Below are positions 35,044 through 44,212 of a stretch of DNA of 64,000 bases, piece after piece. A model generated the notes under the pieces. The model saw only the letters and a list, made by a program, of their open reading frames with translations. It was not told where the DNA came from and ran no database searches. Source of the stretch: Curtobacterium salicis (GTDB lineage Bacteria > Actinomycetota > Actinomycetes > Actinomycetales > Microbacteriaceae); contig NZ_JAAOYO010000001.1 in NCBI RefSeq assembly GCF_011759505.1, positions 1-64,000 of the forward strand. The letters are read 5' to 3'. Both the position numbers and the translations under genes were made by a program. Each line of letters opens with the position of its first letter. The first letter of the stretch is position 1.

Positions 35044-36054
35044 GTGCCCGAACTCCCCGAGGTCGAGGTCGTCCGCGCCGGTCTCGAACCCGCGGTCACC
35101 GGTGCACGGGTGCTCCACGTCGAGGTGCTCGACGAGCGTGCCCTCACCCGGCACGACGGGCCGGCCGAGGACTTCGCACACCGCCTGACCGGGCGGACGA
35201 TCGCCGCTGCCGTCCGCCGTGGCAAGTTCATGTGGTTCCCCCTGCTCGACGATGCGCAGCCCGGACCAGCGGCCGACGCGCAGCCCCGAGCAGCAGCCGA
35301 CGCGCACCCCGAGGCCCTCGTCGCCCACCTCGGCATGAGCGGCCAGATCCTGCTCGGCCGCGACCGCCCCGCAGCCCGGCACCGCCGCATCGTGCTCGAC
35401 GTGCAGCCTCCCGGCACGGACCGAGACGGCGCTGCCGAGGCGCCCGTCCAGCTCGAATTCGTCGACCAGCGGACCTTCGGGTCGATGGCGATCGACCGGA
35501 TGCTGCCGACGCTGGACGGGGCTCCCGCAGGGCTCGCCGGTGCCGTCGACACGCTCGACCCCGACGCGGCCTGGCGTCGCCGGATCCCGTTCCAGGTGTC
35601 GCACATCGCCCGCGACCCGCTCGACCCCGCGTTCGACGACGACCGGTTCCTCGCCGCCGCGCGCAAGCGGTCGAGCGGCATCAAGCGGGTCCTGCTCGAC
35701 CAGGGCGTCGTCAGCGGCATCGGGAACATCTACGCCGACGAGTCGCTGTGGGCCGCGAAGCTCCACCACGACCGTCCGGCCGACCGGCTGCCGCGTGCGA
35801 CCCTCCGCGGGCTCCTCGACGAGGTCCGGGCGGTGCTGCGCCGCGCGCTCGAGGACGGTGGCACGAGCTTCGACGCGCAGTACGTCAACGTGAACGGGCA
35901 GTCCGGCTACTTCTCGCAGCGCCTCGCGGTGTACGGACAGCAGGGTCAGCCGTGCCCACGGTGCGGCACGCCGATCGTGCGCGAGCCGTGGATGAACCGC
36001 TCGAGCCACCGTTGTCCCGTGTGCCAACCGAGGCCCAGGGCCCGCCTGCGTTAG
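35044..36054 (+). CDS. mutM: Formamidopyrimidine-DNA glycosylase
   Basis: A 336-residue base-excision glycosylase/AP lyase for oxidised purines. Start GTG gives MPELPEVE, whose Pro2 and Glu3 are catalytic. The zinc finger at the C-terminus is CPRCGTP...CPVC. A loop at about residues 69-91 contains an unusual insertion made of 8-residue repeats (AQPGPAAD, AQPRAAAD) before the conserved AHLGMSGQ, which makes the protein longer than typical (about 290). The insertion is in frame and probably surface exposed. Confidence 0.95.
   Translation: MPELPEVEVVRAGLEPAVTGARVLHVEVLDERALTRHDGPAEDFAHRLTGRTIAAAVRRGKFMWFPLLDDAQPGPAADAQPRAAADAHPEALVAHLGMSGQILLGRDRPAARHRRIVLDVQPPGTDRDGAAEAPVQLEFVDQRTFGSMAIDRMLPTLDGAPAGLAGAVDTLDPDAAWRRRIPFQVSHIARDPLDPAFDDDRFLAAARKRSSGIKRVLLDQGVVSGIGNIYADESLWAAKLHHDRPADRLPRATLRGLLDEVRAVLRRALEDGGTSFDAQYVNVNGQSGYFSQRLAVYGQQGQPCPRCGTPIVREPWMNRSSHRCPVCQPRPRARLR
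35254..35301 (+). repeat. 24-bp tandem repeat inside mutM
   Basis: Two adjacent units starting GCGCAGCCC (35254-35277 and 35278-35301), with a partial third, encode AQPGPAAD and AQPRAAAD. The frame is kept. Confidence 0.75.
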
Positions 36055-36087
36055 CCTGACGCGGACGCCGAGGACCCCGGAGACCGC

Positions 36088-39000
36088 ATGTACCTGAAGA
36101 GCCTGACCATCAAGGGGTTCAAGTCCTTCGCGCAACCGACGACCTTCGCGTTCGAACCCGGTGTCACGTGCATCGTCGGGCCGAACGGTTCCGGCAAGTC
36201 GAACGTGGTCGACGCCCTCGCCTGGGTGATGGGCGAGCAGGGCGCGAAGACCCTGCGCGGCGGCAAGATGGAGGACGTCATCTTCGCCGGCACCGCCACC
36301 CGGGGCCCGCTCGGCCGTGCGCAGGTCACGCTGACGATCGACAACGCCGACGGCCTGCTGCCGATCGAGTACGCCGAGGTGACGATCTCCCGGACGCTGT
36401 TCCGCAACGGCGGCAGTGAGTACGCCATCAACGGCGAGAACTGCCGGCTGCTCGACGTCCAGGAACTGCTGAGCGACACCGGTCTCGGCCGCGAGATGCA
36501 CGTCATCGTGGGCCAGGGTCAGCTCGACAAGGTGCTGCACGCCACCCCGGAGGACCGGCGCGGGTTCATCGAGGAGGCCGCCGGCATCCTCAAGCACCGC
36601 CGGCGCAAGGAGAAGACGCTCCGCAAGCTCGAGGCGATGCAGACGAACCTCACCCGACTCTCCGACCTGGCGGGCGAGATCCGTCGGCAGCTGAAGCCGC
36701 TCGGCCGTCAGGCGGAGGTCGCCCGCAGGGCCCAGTCCGTCGCCGCGGTCGCCCGGGACGCGAAGGCGCGGCTCCTGGCGGACGACGTGGTGCGTCTCCG
36801 CCGCGAACTGCGCGACCACCTGGCGGTCGAGACGGGCCGGAAGTCCGAGCGCGGGGTCCTGCAGGAACGGCTCGACCAGATCCGGCAGCGTCAGCAGCAG
36901 GTCGAGGCGAGCATGGTCGGCGACGACGTCGATCGCGCCCGGACCGTGGTGCACCGGCTCGAGAGCGTGCAGGAGCGCCTCCGGAGCCTGTCGATGCTCG
37001 CGAACCAGCGCCTGATGTTCCTGGCGCAGCAGGCCGAGGCGCCGCAGCAGGGCCCGACGATCACGCCGGAGCGGGTCGCCGGGGTCCGTGCTGAGGCCGA
37101 CCGGTTGGACGAGCGTGCGCGCCAGATGCAGGGCGGGACGACGACGGTCGCCGAGCAGGTGCGTGCCGCACGGGCCGCGCTCGACGCCCTCGACGAGCAG
37201 ATCGCCGCACAGGCCGCACTGGTCGCGCAGCACGACCTCGACGGGCAGCGCCTGTCGAGTGCGGTCGAGGTGGCCCGCTCACGGCGATCATCGGCCGCCG
37301 GTGACCGCGAGCGTCGGGAGCGGTCGCTGACCGAGGCCGTCGCCCGCGCCGAGCAGGCGGCGTCCGCGCTCGCGGACGTCGGCCGCGACCCGTCCGCCGA
37401 CACCGACGAGGACGCTCTCACCACGGCCCTCGCCGCCGCGCGCGAGCAGCTCGACCACGCGCAGTCCGACCGCGACGCCCACCGTGACCGGCTGCACACG
37501 CTCGAACGTGAGCGGGACGCACTCGACGCCCGGATCGCCGCCCTGGCGCTGTCGATCGACGTGCGCGACGGGTCCCAGGCCGTCATCGACGCCGGCCGCG
37601 ACGGCATCGTCGGCCGTCTGGCCGACCGCCTCACCGTCACACCCGGCTTCGAGGCCGCCGTCGCGACGGCGCTCGATGGCCTGGCCGACGCGGTCCTCGC
37701 CGACGACCGCGCGACCGCACTCGACGCCGTCGAGCACGCACGTGCCGCCGACCTCGGCCGCATCGACGTGGTCGTCGCCGACGTCGCCGGCTCCGGTTCG
37801 CGGCTCCCGGCCGTGCTGCCGTCCGCGGTCCGCCGGGCGCTCGACCTGGTGGACGGCCCCGCCGCACTCACCGCGCTGCTGGCCGACACGCTGGTCGCGG
37901 ACGACGACGTCGACCTGGAGGCCGTGCTCGCCGCCGCCCCGGACGCCACGGTCGTCACGCGCTCCGGTGACCTGGTCCGCGCGGCCCGGGTGACCGGCGG
38001 CGGCGCGCGGACGACGTCCCGCATCGAGCTCGTCGCCGACCGGGACGCCGCGGAGACGCGACGACAGACCGTCGTGACCGAGGCGGAGGAGGCGGCCACG
38101 GGCCTCCAGGCCGCGCGCACCGCGGTCGAGACGGCACGACGGGCGGTGGACGAGGCGGACCGCGCCGCGCGTGAGCACGCCCGTGCGAGCGCCGAGTACG
38201 ACCGGGCCAGCGCGTCCGCCCGGGCGCGTGCCGAGAACACGGCGGCCGAGGTGGACCGCCTGCGTGCGGCCCTGGCGGAGACCGACGGCACGACGGCGGC
38301 GACGGACGCGGCGCTGGCCGAGGCGGAGGCGGCGCTCCGGGTGTTCACCGACCGGCCGAAGCCCGTCGTCGACGCCTCGGCCCGCCCCGCGGCGCAGGAC
38401 GCGGTCGACGCTGCCCGTGCGGCCGAGATCGAGCACCGGTTGCAGGTCGAGACCGCCCGGGAGCGCGCGCGTGCTGAACGTCGGCGCGCCGAGCAGCTGG
38501 AGCGGCAGCTCGAGGCCGAGCGTGCCGCCGCCGAGGAAGCGGCACGCCTCGCGGTCATCCGCCGGGCGCAGATCGCCTCGGCCGAGGGCGTGCTCGCCGA
38601 CCTGCCGGTGGTGCTGACGGCGGTCGATCGGTCGCTGGCCGGGGCCCGGGTGCAGCTCGCGACCGAGGAGGCTGAGCGCTCCCGCCGCAACACCGAACTG
38701 CAGACGATCCGGAACGAGGAGCGCGAACTGCGTGACCGGCTGCAGAGCATCACCGACGGCGTGCACTCGCTCGAGATGGAGATCTACGAGAAGCGCCTGC
38801 ACGTCACCGGGGTCCTGGACCGGGCGCAGAGCGAGCTCGGGCTGGGGGAGTCCGTCCTGGTGGCCGAGTACGGGCCCGACGTGCCGGTGCCCGTCGACGT
38901 GCTGGTCGACCCGCGGGTCCTGGCGCGTCGACACCGGGATGCTGCCCGGGCTGCGGCGGCCGCGGCCGGCGACACGACCCCCGAGGCCGAGACCGATGCC

Positions 39001-39804
39001 GACACCGAGCTCGATGCCGACACCGAGCTCGTGGACGCGGAGTCGACCCTGCCCGGCGGTCCGGCCCTCCCCGAGTTCGAGGCGCCCGACGTCGACCCGG
39101 CAGACGTCCCGACGACCCCGTACATGCGCGAGGAGCAGGAGCGCCGACTGGCCGCCGCGGAGCGGGACCTCGGCCGGCTCGGCAAGGTGAACCCGCTGGC
39201 GCTCGAGGAGTTCCAGGCGCTCGAGCAGCGCCACGCGTTCCTCACCGAGCAGCTCGAGGACCTGCAGCAGACCCGCACCGACCTCCTGACGATCATCGAG
39301 GAGCTCGACGGCAAGATGCAGACGATCTTCGCGTCGGCGTTCGAGGACACGCAGGCGGCGTTCGACGTCGTGTTCCCGATCCTGTTCCCGGGCGGCTCGG
39401 GCTCGATCTCGCTGACGAACCCCGACGACATGCTCACCACGGGGATCGACGTGCAGGTGAAGCCCGCGGGCAAGAAGATCGACCGCCTGACGCTGCTGTC
39501 CGGCGGTGAGCGGTCGTTGGCGGCGGTGGCGCTCCTCGTCGCGATCTTCACCGCCCGGCCGAGCCCGTTCTACATCATGGACGAGGTCGAAGCGGCCCTC
39601 GACGACGCGAACCTCGGCCGCCTGCTGACCGTGTTCGGCCGGCTCCGCGAGGCGTCGCAGCTCATCGTCATCACGCACCAGAAGCGGACGATGGAGATCG
39701 CGGACGCGCTCTACGGGGTGTCGATGCGGCAGGACGGCGTCTCGGCGGTCGTCGGCCAGCGGGTGCAGCGGCCGGAACCCGCCGCCGAGCCGGCAGTGGC
39801 CTGA
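36088..39804 (+). CDS. smc: Chromosome segregation protein SMC
   Basis: A 1238-residue condensin ATPase. Walker A is GPNGSGKSN (31-39), followed by a long coiled coil and a hinge around residues 510-630 (DGIVGRLADRLTVTPGFEAAVATALDGLADAVL). The second coiled coil leads to the ABC signature LSGGERSL (about 1137) and Walker B YIMDEVEAALDD. A low-complexity acidic linker with a duplicated DADTEL lies near residue 972. A TAGCCT -10-like box (36052-36057) gives a short leader. Next to rnc and mutM as in many actinobacteria. Confidence 0.97.
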   Translation: MYLKSLTIKGFKSFAQPTTFAFEPGVTCIVGPNGSGKSNVVDALAWVMGEQGAKTLRGGKMEDVIFAGTATRGPLGRAQVTLTIDNADGLLPIEYAEVTISRTLFRNGGSEYAINGENCRLLDVQELLSDTGLGREMHVIVGQGQLDKVLHATPEDRRGFIEEAAGILKHRRRKEKTLRKLEAMQTNLTRLSDLAGEIRRQLKPLGRQAEVARRAQSVAAVARDAKARLLADDVVRLRRELRDHLAVETGRKSERGVLQERLDQIRQRQQQVEASMVGDDVDRARTVVHRLESVQERLRSLSMLANQRLMFLAQQAEAPQQGPTITPERVAGVRAEADRLDERARQMQGGTTTVAEQVRAARAALDALDEQIAAQAALVAQHDLDGQRLSSAVEVARSRRSSAAGDRERRERSLTEAVARAEQAASALADVGRDPSADTDEDALTTALAAAREQLDHAQSDRDAHRDRLHTLERERDALDARIAALALSIDVRDGSQAVIDAGRDGIVGRLADRLTVTPGFEAAVATALDGLADAVLADDRATALDAVEHARAADLGRIDVVVADVAGSGSRLPAVLPSAVRRALDLVDGPAALTALLADTLVADDDVDLEAVLAAAPDATVVTRSGDLVRAARVTGGGARTTSRIELVADRDAAETRRQTVVTEAEEAATGLQAARTAVETARRAVDEADRAAREHARASAEYDRASASARARAENTAAEVDRLRAALAETDGTTAATDAALAEAEAALRVFTDRPKPVVDASARPAAQDAVDAARAAEIEHRLQVETARERARAERRRAEQLERQLEAERAAAEEAARLAVIRRAQIASAEGVLADLPVVLTAVDRSLAGARVQLATEEAERSRRNTELQTIRNEERELRDRLQSITDGVHSLEMEIYEKRLHVTGVLDRAQSELGLGESVLVAEYGPDVPVPVDVLVDPRVLARRHRDAARAAAAAAGDTTPEAETDADTELDADTELVDAESTLPGGPALPEFEAPDVDPADVPTTPYMREEQERRLAAAERDLGRLGKVNPLALEEFQALEQRHAFLTEQLEDLQQTRTDLLTIIEELDGKMQTIFASAFEDTQAAFDVVFPILFPGGSGSISLTNPDDMLTTGIDVQVKPAGKKIDRLTLLSGGERSLAAVALLVAIFTARPSPFYIMDEVEAALDDANLGRLLTVFGRLREASQLIVITHQKRTMEIADALYGVSMRQDGVSAVVGQRVQRPEPAAEPAVA
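38995..39030 (+). repeat. 18-bp direct duplication inside smc
   Basis: GATGCCGACACCGAGCTC occurs twice in tandem (38995-39012, 39013-39030), encoding DADTEL twice in an acidic linker before the C-terminal ATPase half. Confidence 0.85.
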
Positions 39805-39818
39805 CCGGCGACCAGACG

Positions 39819-39864
39819 ACGGACGGGAGGCCCGGTACCAGCTGGTACCGGGCCTCCCGTCCGT
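39819..39864. terminator. Palindromic terminator A (smc/terC)
   Basis: A perfect 46-bp inverted repeat centred on CCAGCTGG: ACGGACGGGAGGCCCGGTACC and its complement. It lies between convergent smc and terC, so it can terminate both. First of four closely related palindromes in this window. Confidence 0.85.
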
Positions 39865-39876
39865 GCCGTGGAACGC

Positions 39877-40905
39877 CTACTTCGCGTCCGCCTGGACCTC
39901 CGACGGCTCGTCTCCCGACGGGGTCAGGCCGCGCTGCTGGCGACGCTTCGACACCACGAGGCTCGCGACCGTCGCGACGGTGATCGTCAGCAGGATGAAC
40001 CCGAGCGAGAACCAGATCGGGATCTCCGGGGCCCACTCGACGTGCTGACCGCCGTTGATGAACGGCACCTCGTTGACGTGCAGCGCGTGGAAGACGAGCT
40101 TCACGCCGATGAAGGCGAGGATGACGGCCAGACCCTGACCCAGGTAGATGAGTCGTTCGAGCAGCCCGGCGATGAGGAAGTACAGCTGGCGCAGACCGAG
40201 CAGCGAGAACGCGTTCGCGGTGAACACGATGAACGCGTCCTGCGTCAGGCCGAAGATCGCGGGGATCGAGTCGAGCGCGAAGAGCACGTCCGTCAGACCG
40301 ATCGAGACCATGACGAGGAGCATCGGGGTGAACAGGCGCTTGCCGTTCACGCGGGTGGTCATGCGGTCGCCGTCGAAGTGGTCCGAGGTGGGGATGACCC
40401 GGCGGAGCAGACGGATGAGCTTCGAGTCGCCGTCCTCGGCACCGTGCTCGTCGCCGCCCTTGGCCTGCGACCAGGCGAGCCAGAACAGCAGGATGCCGAA
40501 CAGGTAGAAGACCCACGAGAAGTTCTCGATGATGGTGACGCCGAGGGCGATGAAGACACCGCGGGCGACGAGGGCGATCGCGACACCGACCAGCAGGACC
40601 TTCTGCTGGAACTCCTTCGGCACAGCGAAGGTCGTCATGATGATGAGGAAGACGAAGAGGTTGTCGACCGACAACGCCTTCTCCGTCAACCACCCGGCGA
40701 AGTACTCACCGCCGGCCTGCCCGCCGCCGAACACCCAGACGCCGACGCCGAAGAGGATCGCGAGGGCGATGTAGACGACCGACCAGAAGGCCGATTCGCG
40801 GATGTGCGGCACGTGCGGGGTGCGCACGTGCGAGAAGAAGTCGAACACGAGCAAGGCGAGGATGCCTGCGATCGTGATGAGCCACACGTACAGGGGAACG
40901 TCCAC
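39877..40905 (-). CDS. TerC family membrane protein, probable Mn2+ exporter
   Basis: A 342-residue integral membrane protein with about seven to nine helices. The TerC hallmarks are EKALSVDNLFVFLIIM and LFALDSIPAIFGLTQDAFIVFTANAFSLLGLR, whose acidic residues form the ion site. The GTG at 40905 was chosen because GGAGG lies 5 bases upstream. A yybP-ykoY manganese riboswitch precedes it, which makes Mn2+ efflux (Alx/MntP-like protection or metalation of exported proteins) the likely role rather than tellurium resistance. Confidence 0.92.
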   Translation of the reverse strand: MDVPLYVWLITIAGILALLVFDFFSHVRTPHVPHIRESAFWSVVYIALAILFGVGVWVFGGGQAGGEYFAGWLTEKALSVDNLFVFLIIMTTFAVPKEFQQKVLLVGVAIALVARGVFIALGVTIIENFSWVFYLFGILLFWLAWSQAKGGDEHGAEDGDSKLIRLLRRVIPTSDHFDGDRMTTRVNGKRLFTPMLLVMVSIGLTDVLFALDSIPAIFGLTQDAFIVFTANAFSLLGLRQLYFLIAGLLERLIYLGQGLAVILAFIGVKLVFHALHVNEVPFINGGQHVEWAPEIPIWFSLGFILLTITVATVASLVVSKRRQQRGLTPSGDEPSEVQADAK

Positions 40906-40992
40906 TGGAACCTCCAGGTCAGGGGCGCACCACATCGTCCATCGACGAGCTCCGACCACGGAGGTGGTCCGGAAAACGGGTACGCCAGAGCC

Positions 40993-41125
40993 TGAAGGTC
41001 TCTTCCGCCGCGGTCCGTCCGGGTCCCGACGATGTCGGTTCCGAGCTGGGCCGCGACCGACGCCCCGGGTCCGGGTCGTTCCGGGCCGTACTGACGGGGT
41101 CGCCGAGAGGGAATACTCCCCTTCG
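40993..41125 (-). promoter_or_regulatory. yybP-ykoY manganese riboswitch upstream of terC
   Basis: On the minus strand, GAAGGGGAGTATTCCC (41124-41109) opens the element, CCCGTCAGTACGG follows, and AGAGACCTTC (41003-40994) closes it. GAAGG and CCTTC form the P1 stem. These are the three conserved blocks of the Mn2+-sensing yybP-ykoY aptamer, in order and about 130 bases apart. A -10-like TAGTGT (41139-41134) lies just upstream. The TerC start codon is about 90 bases downstream, as expected for a riboswitch activating export under excess Mn2+. Confidence 0.85.
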
Positions 41126-41179
41126 CATCTCCGACACTACCGAAGGTCGCGCTCACCCGGGCCCCTCTAAGCTGGGAAC

Positions 41180-42049
41180 ATGGCGAGTAGTTGGTCACTG
41201 TCCTCCCGGCTCCGGGGTCTCTTCCAGCGGAAGACCATCGACGAGACGACGTGGGAGGACCTGGAGACCGCGCTCATCGGCGCCGACTTCGGGCCGGACA
41301 TCTCCGAGGAGATCATCGAGGACCTCCGCGCCCGGGTCGACCGCTACGGCACGACCGACCCCGCCGACCTCAACCGCATGCTGCGCGAGGTGCTCGAGGA
41401 ACGGCTCTCGAAGCTCGACACGACGCTGAACCTCAGCGCCCGTCCGGCCGTCGTCCTCGTCGTCGGGGTGAACGGCGTGGGCAAGACCACGACCATCGGC
41501 AAGTTCGCCAAGTTCCTCCGCACCTACGACCGGACCGTCCTGGTCGGTGCCGCGGACACGTTCCGCGCGGCGGCCGTCGAGCAGGTCGCGACCTGGGCCC
41601 AGCGTGCCGGCGTCGACGTGGTCCGGCCCTCGCAGCCCGGGCAGGACCCGGCCTCCGTCGCGTACCAGACGGTCGAGCAGGCGATCCGCACGGGGATCGA
41701 GATCGTCGTCATCGACACGGCGGGTCGGCTCCACACCAAGGCCGGTCTGATGGACGAGCTCGGCAAGATCAAGCGGGTCGTCGAGAAGCAGACCGAGATC
41801 GCCGAGGTGTTGCTCGTCCTCGACGCGACGACCGGGCAGAACGGCCTGGCCCAGGCGCAGGCGTTCATCGAGGGTGCCGGTGTGACCGGCCTCGTCATCA
41901 CGAAGCTCGACGGGTCGGCCAAGGCCGGGTTCGTGCTCAGCGTGCAGGAGAAGACGGGCATCCCGATCAAGCTCATCGGCCAGGGCGAGGGCATCAACGA
42001 CCTCACCGGCTTCACGCCGCACGTGTTCGTGCAGAACCTCGTCGGGTGA
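41180..42049 (+). CDS. ftsY: Signal recognition particle receptor FtsY
   Basis: A 289-residue SRP GTPase that docks ribosome-SRP complexes at the membrane. The N domain is followed by G1 GVNGVGKTTT (about 96-105), ADTFRAAAVEQ, DTAGRLHTK and TKLDGSAKAG. The acidic A domain of E. coli FtsY is missing; a short basic N-terminus replaces it. A -10-like TAAGCT ends 6 bases before the ATG. It is divergent from terC and close to ffh, its binding partner. Confidence 0.96.
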   Translation: MASSWSLSSRLRGLFQRKTIDETTWEDLETALIGADFGPDISEEIIEDLRARVDRYGTTDPADLNRMLREVLEERLSKLDTTLNLSARPAVVLVVGVNGVGKTTTIGKFAKFLRTYDRTVLVGAADTFRAAAVEQVATWAQRAGVDVVRPSQPGQDPASVAYQTVEQAIRTGIEIVVIDTAGRLHTKAGLMDELGKIKRVVEKQTEIAEVLLVLDATTGQNGLAQAQAFIEGAGVTGLVITKLDGSAKAGFVLSVQEKTGIPIKLIGQGEGINDLTGFTPHVFVQNLVG

Positions 42050-43467
42050 GCGGTCCATCGGCACCCCCTGCCACCGGCCTGCGTCGCCCGAACCGCCCGA
42101 GCCTGTCCGGTCTGACGGCCCTGTCCCGTCTGACGACTCGGGCGCCCGGCACCGTCTCCGTCGTCGAACTCGTCGTGATGTGCGCCGTCGCCGTCGCGTT
42201 GACGATCGGCAGCCTGTTCCAGAAGCTGCAGTGCGCGGCCGACGGGCTCGACCTGGCCTACGTGACGCGGCACGCCTGCCTCGGTGACACCCTCAGCCTC
42301 TGGGGGATCCGCGACCTCGGTTCGCACGTGTTCCCCTACGTCGGCGCGCTGAACGAGCGTGGTCTGCCGCCCGGCACCCTCGAGTACCCGACCCTCACCG
42401 GGCTGTGGGCGTGGCTCAGCGCCCTGCCCGTCGACTCGCTCCGCGGGTTCCTCGTCGTGACGGCGCTGACCTTCGTGCCCGTGGTCGTGCTCGTCACGGT
42501 CTTCCTGGCACGCATCGCCGGACGCCGGGCGTGGGTGTTCGCCGCGACACCGCCGCTCTTCCTCTACGCCCTCTACAACTGGGACCTGCTGACCGTGCTC
42601 TGCACCGCGGCCGGGCTCTTCGCGGCGGTGCGGTGGCCGGCGGGTGTGGCACCGGTCTGGCGTGCCGTGGTCGTCGGGGCGCTGTTCGGGCTCGGCGGGG
42701 CGTTCAAGCTCTACCCGCTCGCGTTCGTGGCACCGTTCGCCCTCGCCTTCCTCGTCGACGCGGGAGTGGCCTGGGGCGACCGGTTCCGTCGTGCCACCGG
42801 CGCGGTGGCGGGCGCGGTCGGGATCGTCCTCGTCGCCAACCTGCCGTTCGTGCTGGTGAACGCGTCGTCGTGGTTCTCGGTGATCCGGTTCCAGGGCACA
42901 CGTGACATCGACCCGAGCACGATGTCGATCTGGTTCTGGGGGCTGCAGCCGTGGTCGGCCCAGACGGACCCGGGGGTCCAACACCGGCTCAACCTGCTCT
43001 CCACCGGCGCGACCGCCGTGGCGGTCCTCGCGGTGCTGCTCATCGGGCTGTTCATCGGGCTCCGACGCGGCCGGATGCCGTGGATCGAGACCAGCGCGGC
43101 ACTGCTCTGCGCGTACCTCGTCGCGAACAAGGTGGACTCACTGCAGTACGTGCTGTGGTTGACGCCGTTCTTCGTCGTCGTGCGGATCCGCCTGTGGTGG
43201 GTCGTCGCGTACATGACCGCCAACCTGCTGCTCTTCGTCGGCTGGTTCCACGCGTTCGCGCTGAAGGCGGTCGGCATGACGGCCCGGAGCTGGGCTGACG
43301 AGGCCCAGTCGATCGGCATCTGGGGGCAGATCATCCTGCTGCCGATCCTCGCGGTGGTCTTCCTCCGCAGCCACGCCGTCGACAGCGACGCCGACCGCGA
43401 CGACACCGTCCCGACGCCCTCGACGAACGCGGGCGACCACGACCGATCGGCCGTCGTCGGCTCCTGA
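42046..43467 (+). CDS. GT87-like polytopic membrane protein (GT-C fold)
   Basis: A 473-residue integral membrane protein with roughly ten hydrophobic helices. A conserved loop PYVGALNERGLPPGTLEYPTLTGLWAWLSA after the first helix and the FKLYPLAFV segment suggest the GT87/DUF2029 family of polyprenyl-phosphate-mannose-dependent glycosyltransferases. Substrate not known; cell-envelope glycan mannosylation is plausible. The GTG at 42046 overlaps the ftsY stop by four bases. The C-terminal tail is hydrophilic and acidic. Confidence 0.7.
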   Translation: MSGPSAPPATGLRRPNRPSLSGLTALSRLTTRAPGTVSVVELVVMCAVAVALTIGSLFQKLQCAADGLDLAYVTRHACLGDTLSLWGIRDLGSHVFPYVGALNERGLPPGTLEYPTLTGLWAWLSALPVDSLRGFLVVTALTFVPVVVLVTVFLARIAGRRAWVFAATPPLFLYALYNWDLLTVLCTAAGLFAAVRWPAGVAPVWRAVVVGALFGLGGAFKLYPLAFVAPFALAFLVDAGVAWGDRFRRATGAVAGAVGIVLVANLPFVLVNASSWFSVIRFQGTRDIDPSTMSIWFWGLQPWSAQTDPGVQHRLNLLSTGATAVAVLAVLLIGLFIGLRRGRMPWIETSAALLCAYLVANKVDSLQYVLWLTPFFVVVRIRLWWVVAYMTANLLLFVGWFHAFALKAVGMTARSWADEAQSIGIWGQIILLPILAVVFLRSHAVDSDADRDDTVPTPSTNAGDHDRSAVVGS

Positions 43468-43533
43468 CGTGTACCGTCCGGCTCGTACGTGACCGAACGA
43501 CTCGTACTGACCGACTGGGAGAGGAACCCCACC

Positions 43534-43701
43534 ATGCCCGCACTGCTCATCATCGCGATCATCGTCGGCGTCGTCCTGCTGGTCACCGGCATCGTCAGCG
43601 CCGCACTCAAGGTCCTGCTCTTCATCGGCCTGGTGCTCATCGTCCTGGCCGTCATCGGCTGGATCCTCCGACGCGTCCGCGGTGGCGGCTCGCGCGTCTG
43701 A
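43534..43701 (+). CDS. Very small membrane protein
   Basis: A 55-residue protein consisting of two hydrophobic helices (about 4-22 and 26-45) and a short basic tail RRVRGGGSRV. The ATG at 43534 has GGGAGAGGAAC upstream, a clear ribosome binding site that supports translation. A strong palindromic terminator follows 19 bases after the stop. Function unknown. Confidence 0.75.
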   Translation: MPALLIIAIIVGVVLLVTGIVSAALKVLLFIGLVLIVLAVIGWILRRVRGGGSRV

Positions 43702-43720
43702 CACGCAGCGACACGACGCA

Positions 43721-43758
43721 ACGGGAGGCTCCCCACCAGCTGGTGGGGAGCCTCCCGT
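43721..43758. terminator. Palindromic terminator B
   Basis: A perfect 38-bp palindrome: ACGGGAGGC outer arm, inner arm TCCCC, centre ACCAGCTGGT. It lies between the 55-residue membrane gene and the padR promoter, both on the plus strand. Confidence 0.82.
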
Positions 43759-43805
43759 CCGTCTGCGGCGGGTCGGCAGGCTGCAGCACTCGGCGACGAC
43801 GGGTC

Positions 43806-43834
43806 TTGCCATGCTATGATGGACAGAGTATCTT
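43806..43834 (+). promoter_or_regulatory. padR promoter, leaderless
   Basis: TTGCCA (43806-43811) and TATCTT (43829-43834) with a 17-base spacer form a good -35/-10 pair. The -10 ends 6 bases before the ATG, so transcription should start at the initiation codon. Confidence 0.65.
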
Positions 43835-43840
43835 CGCCAC

Positions 43841-44212
43841 ATGAGCAACGCCGAGATGCGCGAACCGACCCTGCTCGTGCTGACCTCCCTCGCAGGAGGA
43901 CGCAAGCACGGGTACGGCCTCATCGGGGACGCCGCCGAACTGTCCGACGGGCGGGTCCGACTCAAGGTCGGCACGCTCTACGCCGTCCTGGACCGGCTCC
44001 TCGACCAGGGGCTCGTCGCCGGTGCGGGGGAAGAGGTGGTCGACGGGCGACTCCGGCGCTACTTCGAACTCACCGACGCCGGAGCGGACGCCCTCGACAC
44101 CGAGGTCCGTCGCATCGAGGCGAACGCCGCCGCCGCGCGGACGCGGCTCAGCGCATGGCGGCCGAACCCGGCCGCACGCAGCATCCACATCCGACCGGGG
44201 GGAGTGTCGTGA
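43841..44212 (+). CDS. PadR family transcriptional regulator
   Basis: A 123-residue PadR-like winged-helix regulator: LLVLTSLAGGRKHGYGLIGDAAEL is the N-terminal HTH region, GTLYAVLDRLLDQGLV the recognition helix and turn, and YFELTDAGADAL the wing. The C-terminal helix is for dimerisation. It overlaps the following membrane-protein gene by four bases, so it likely controls its own operon. PadR proteins typically repress transporter or stress genes. Confidence 0.9.
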   Translation: MSNAEMREPTLLVLTSLAGGRKHGYGLIGDAAELSDGRVRLKVGTLYAVLDRLLDQGLVAGAGEEVVDGRLRRYFELTDAGADALDTEVRRIEANAAAARTRLSAWRPNPAARSIHIRPGGVS

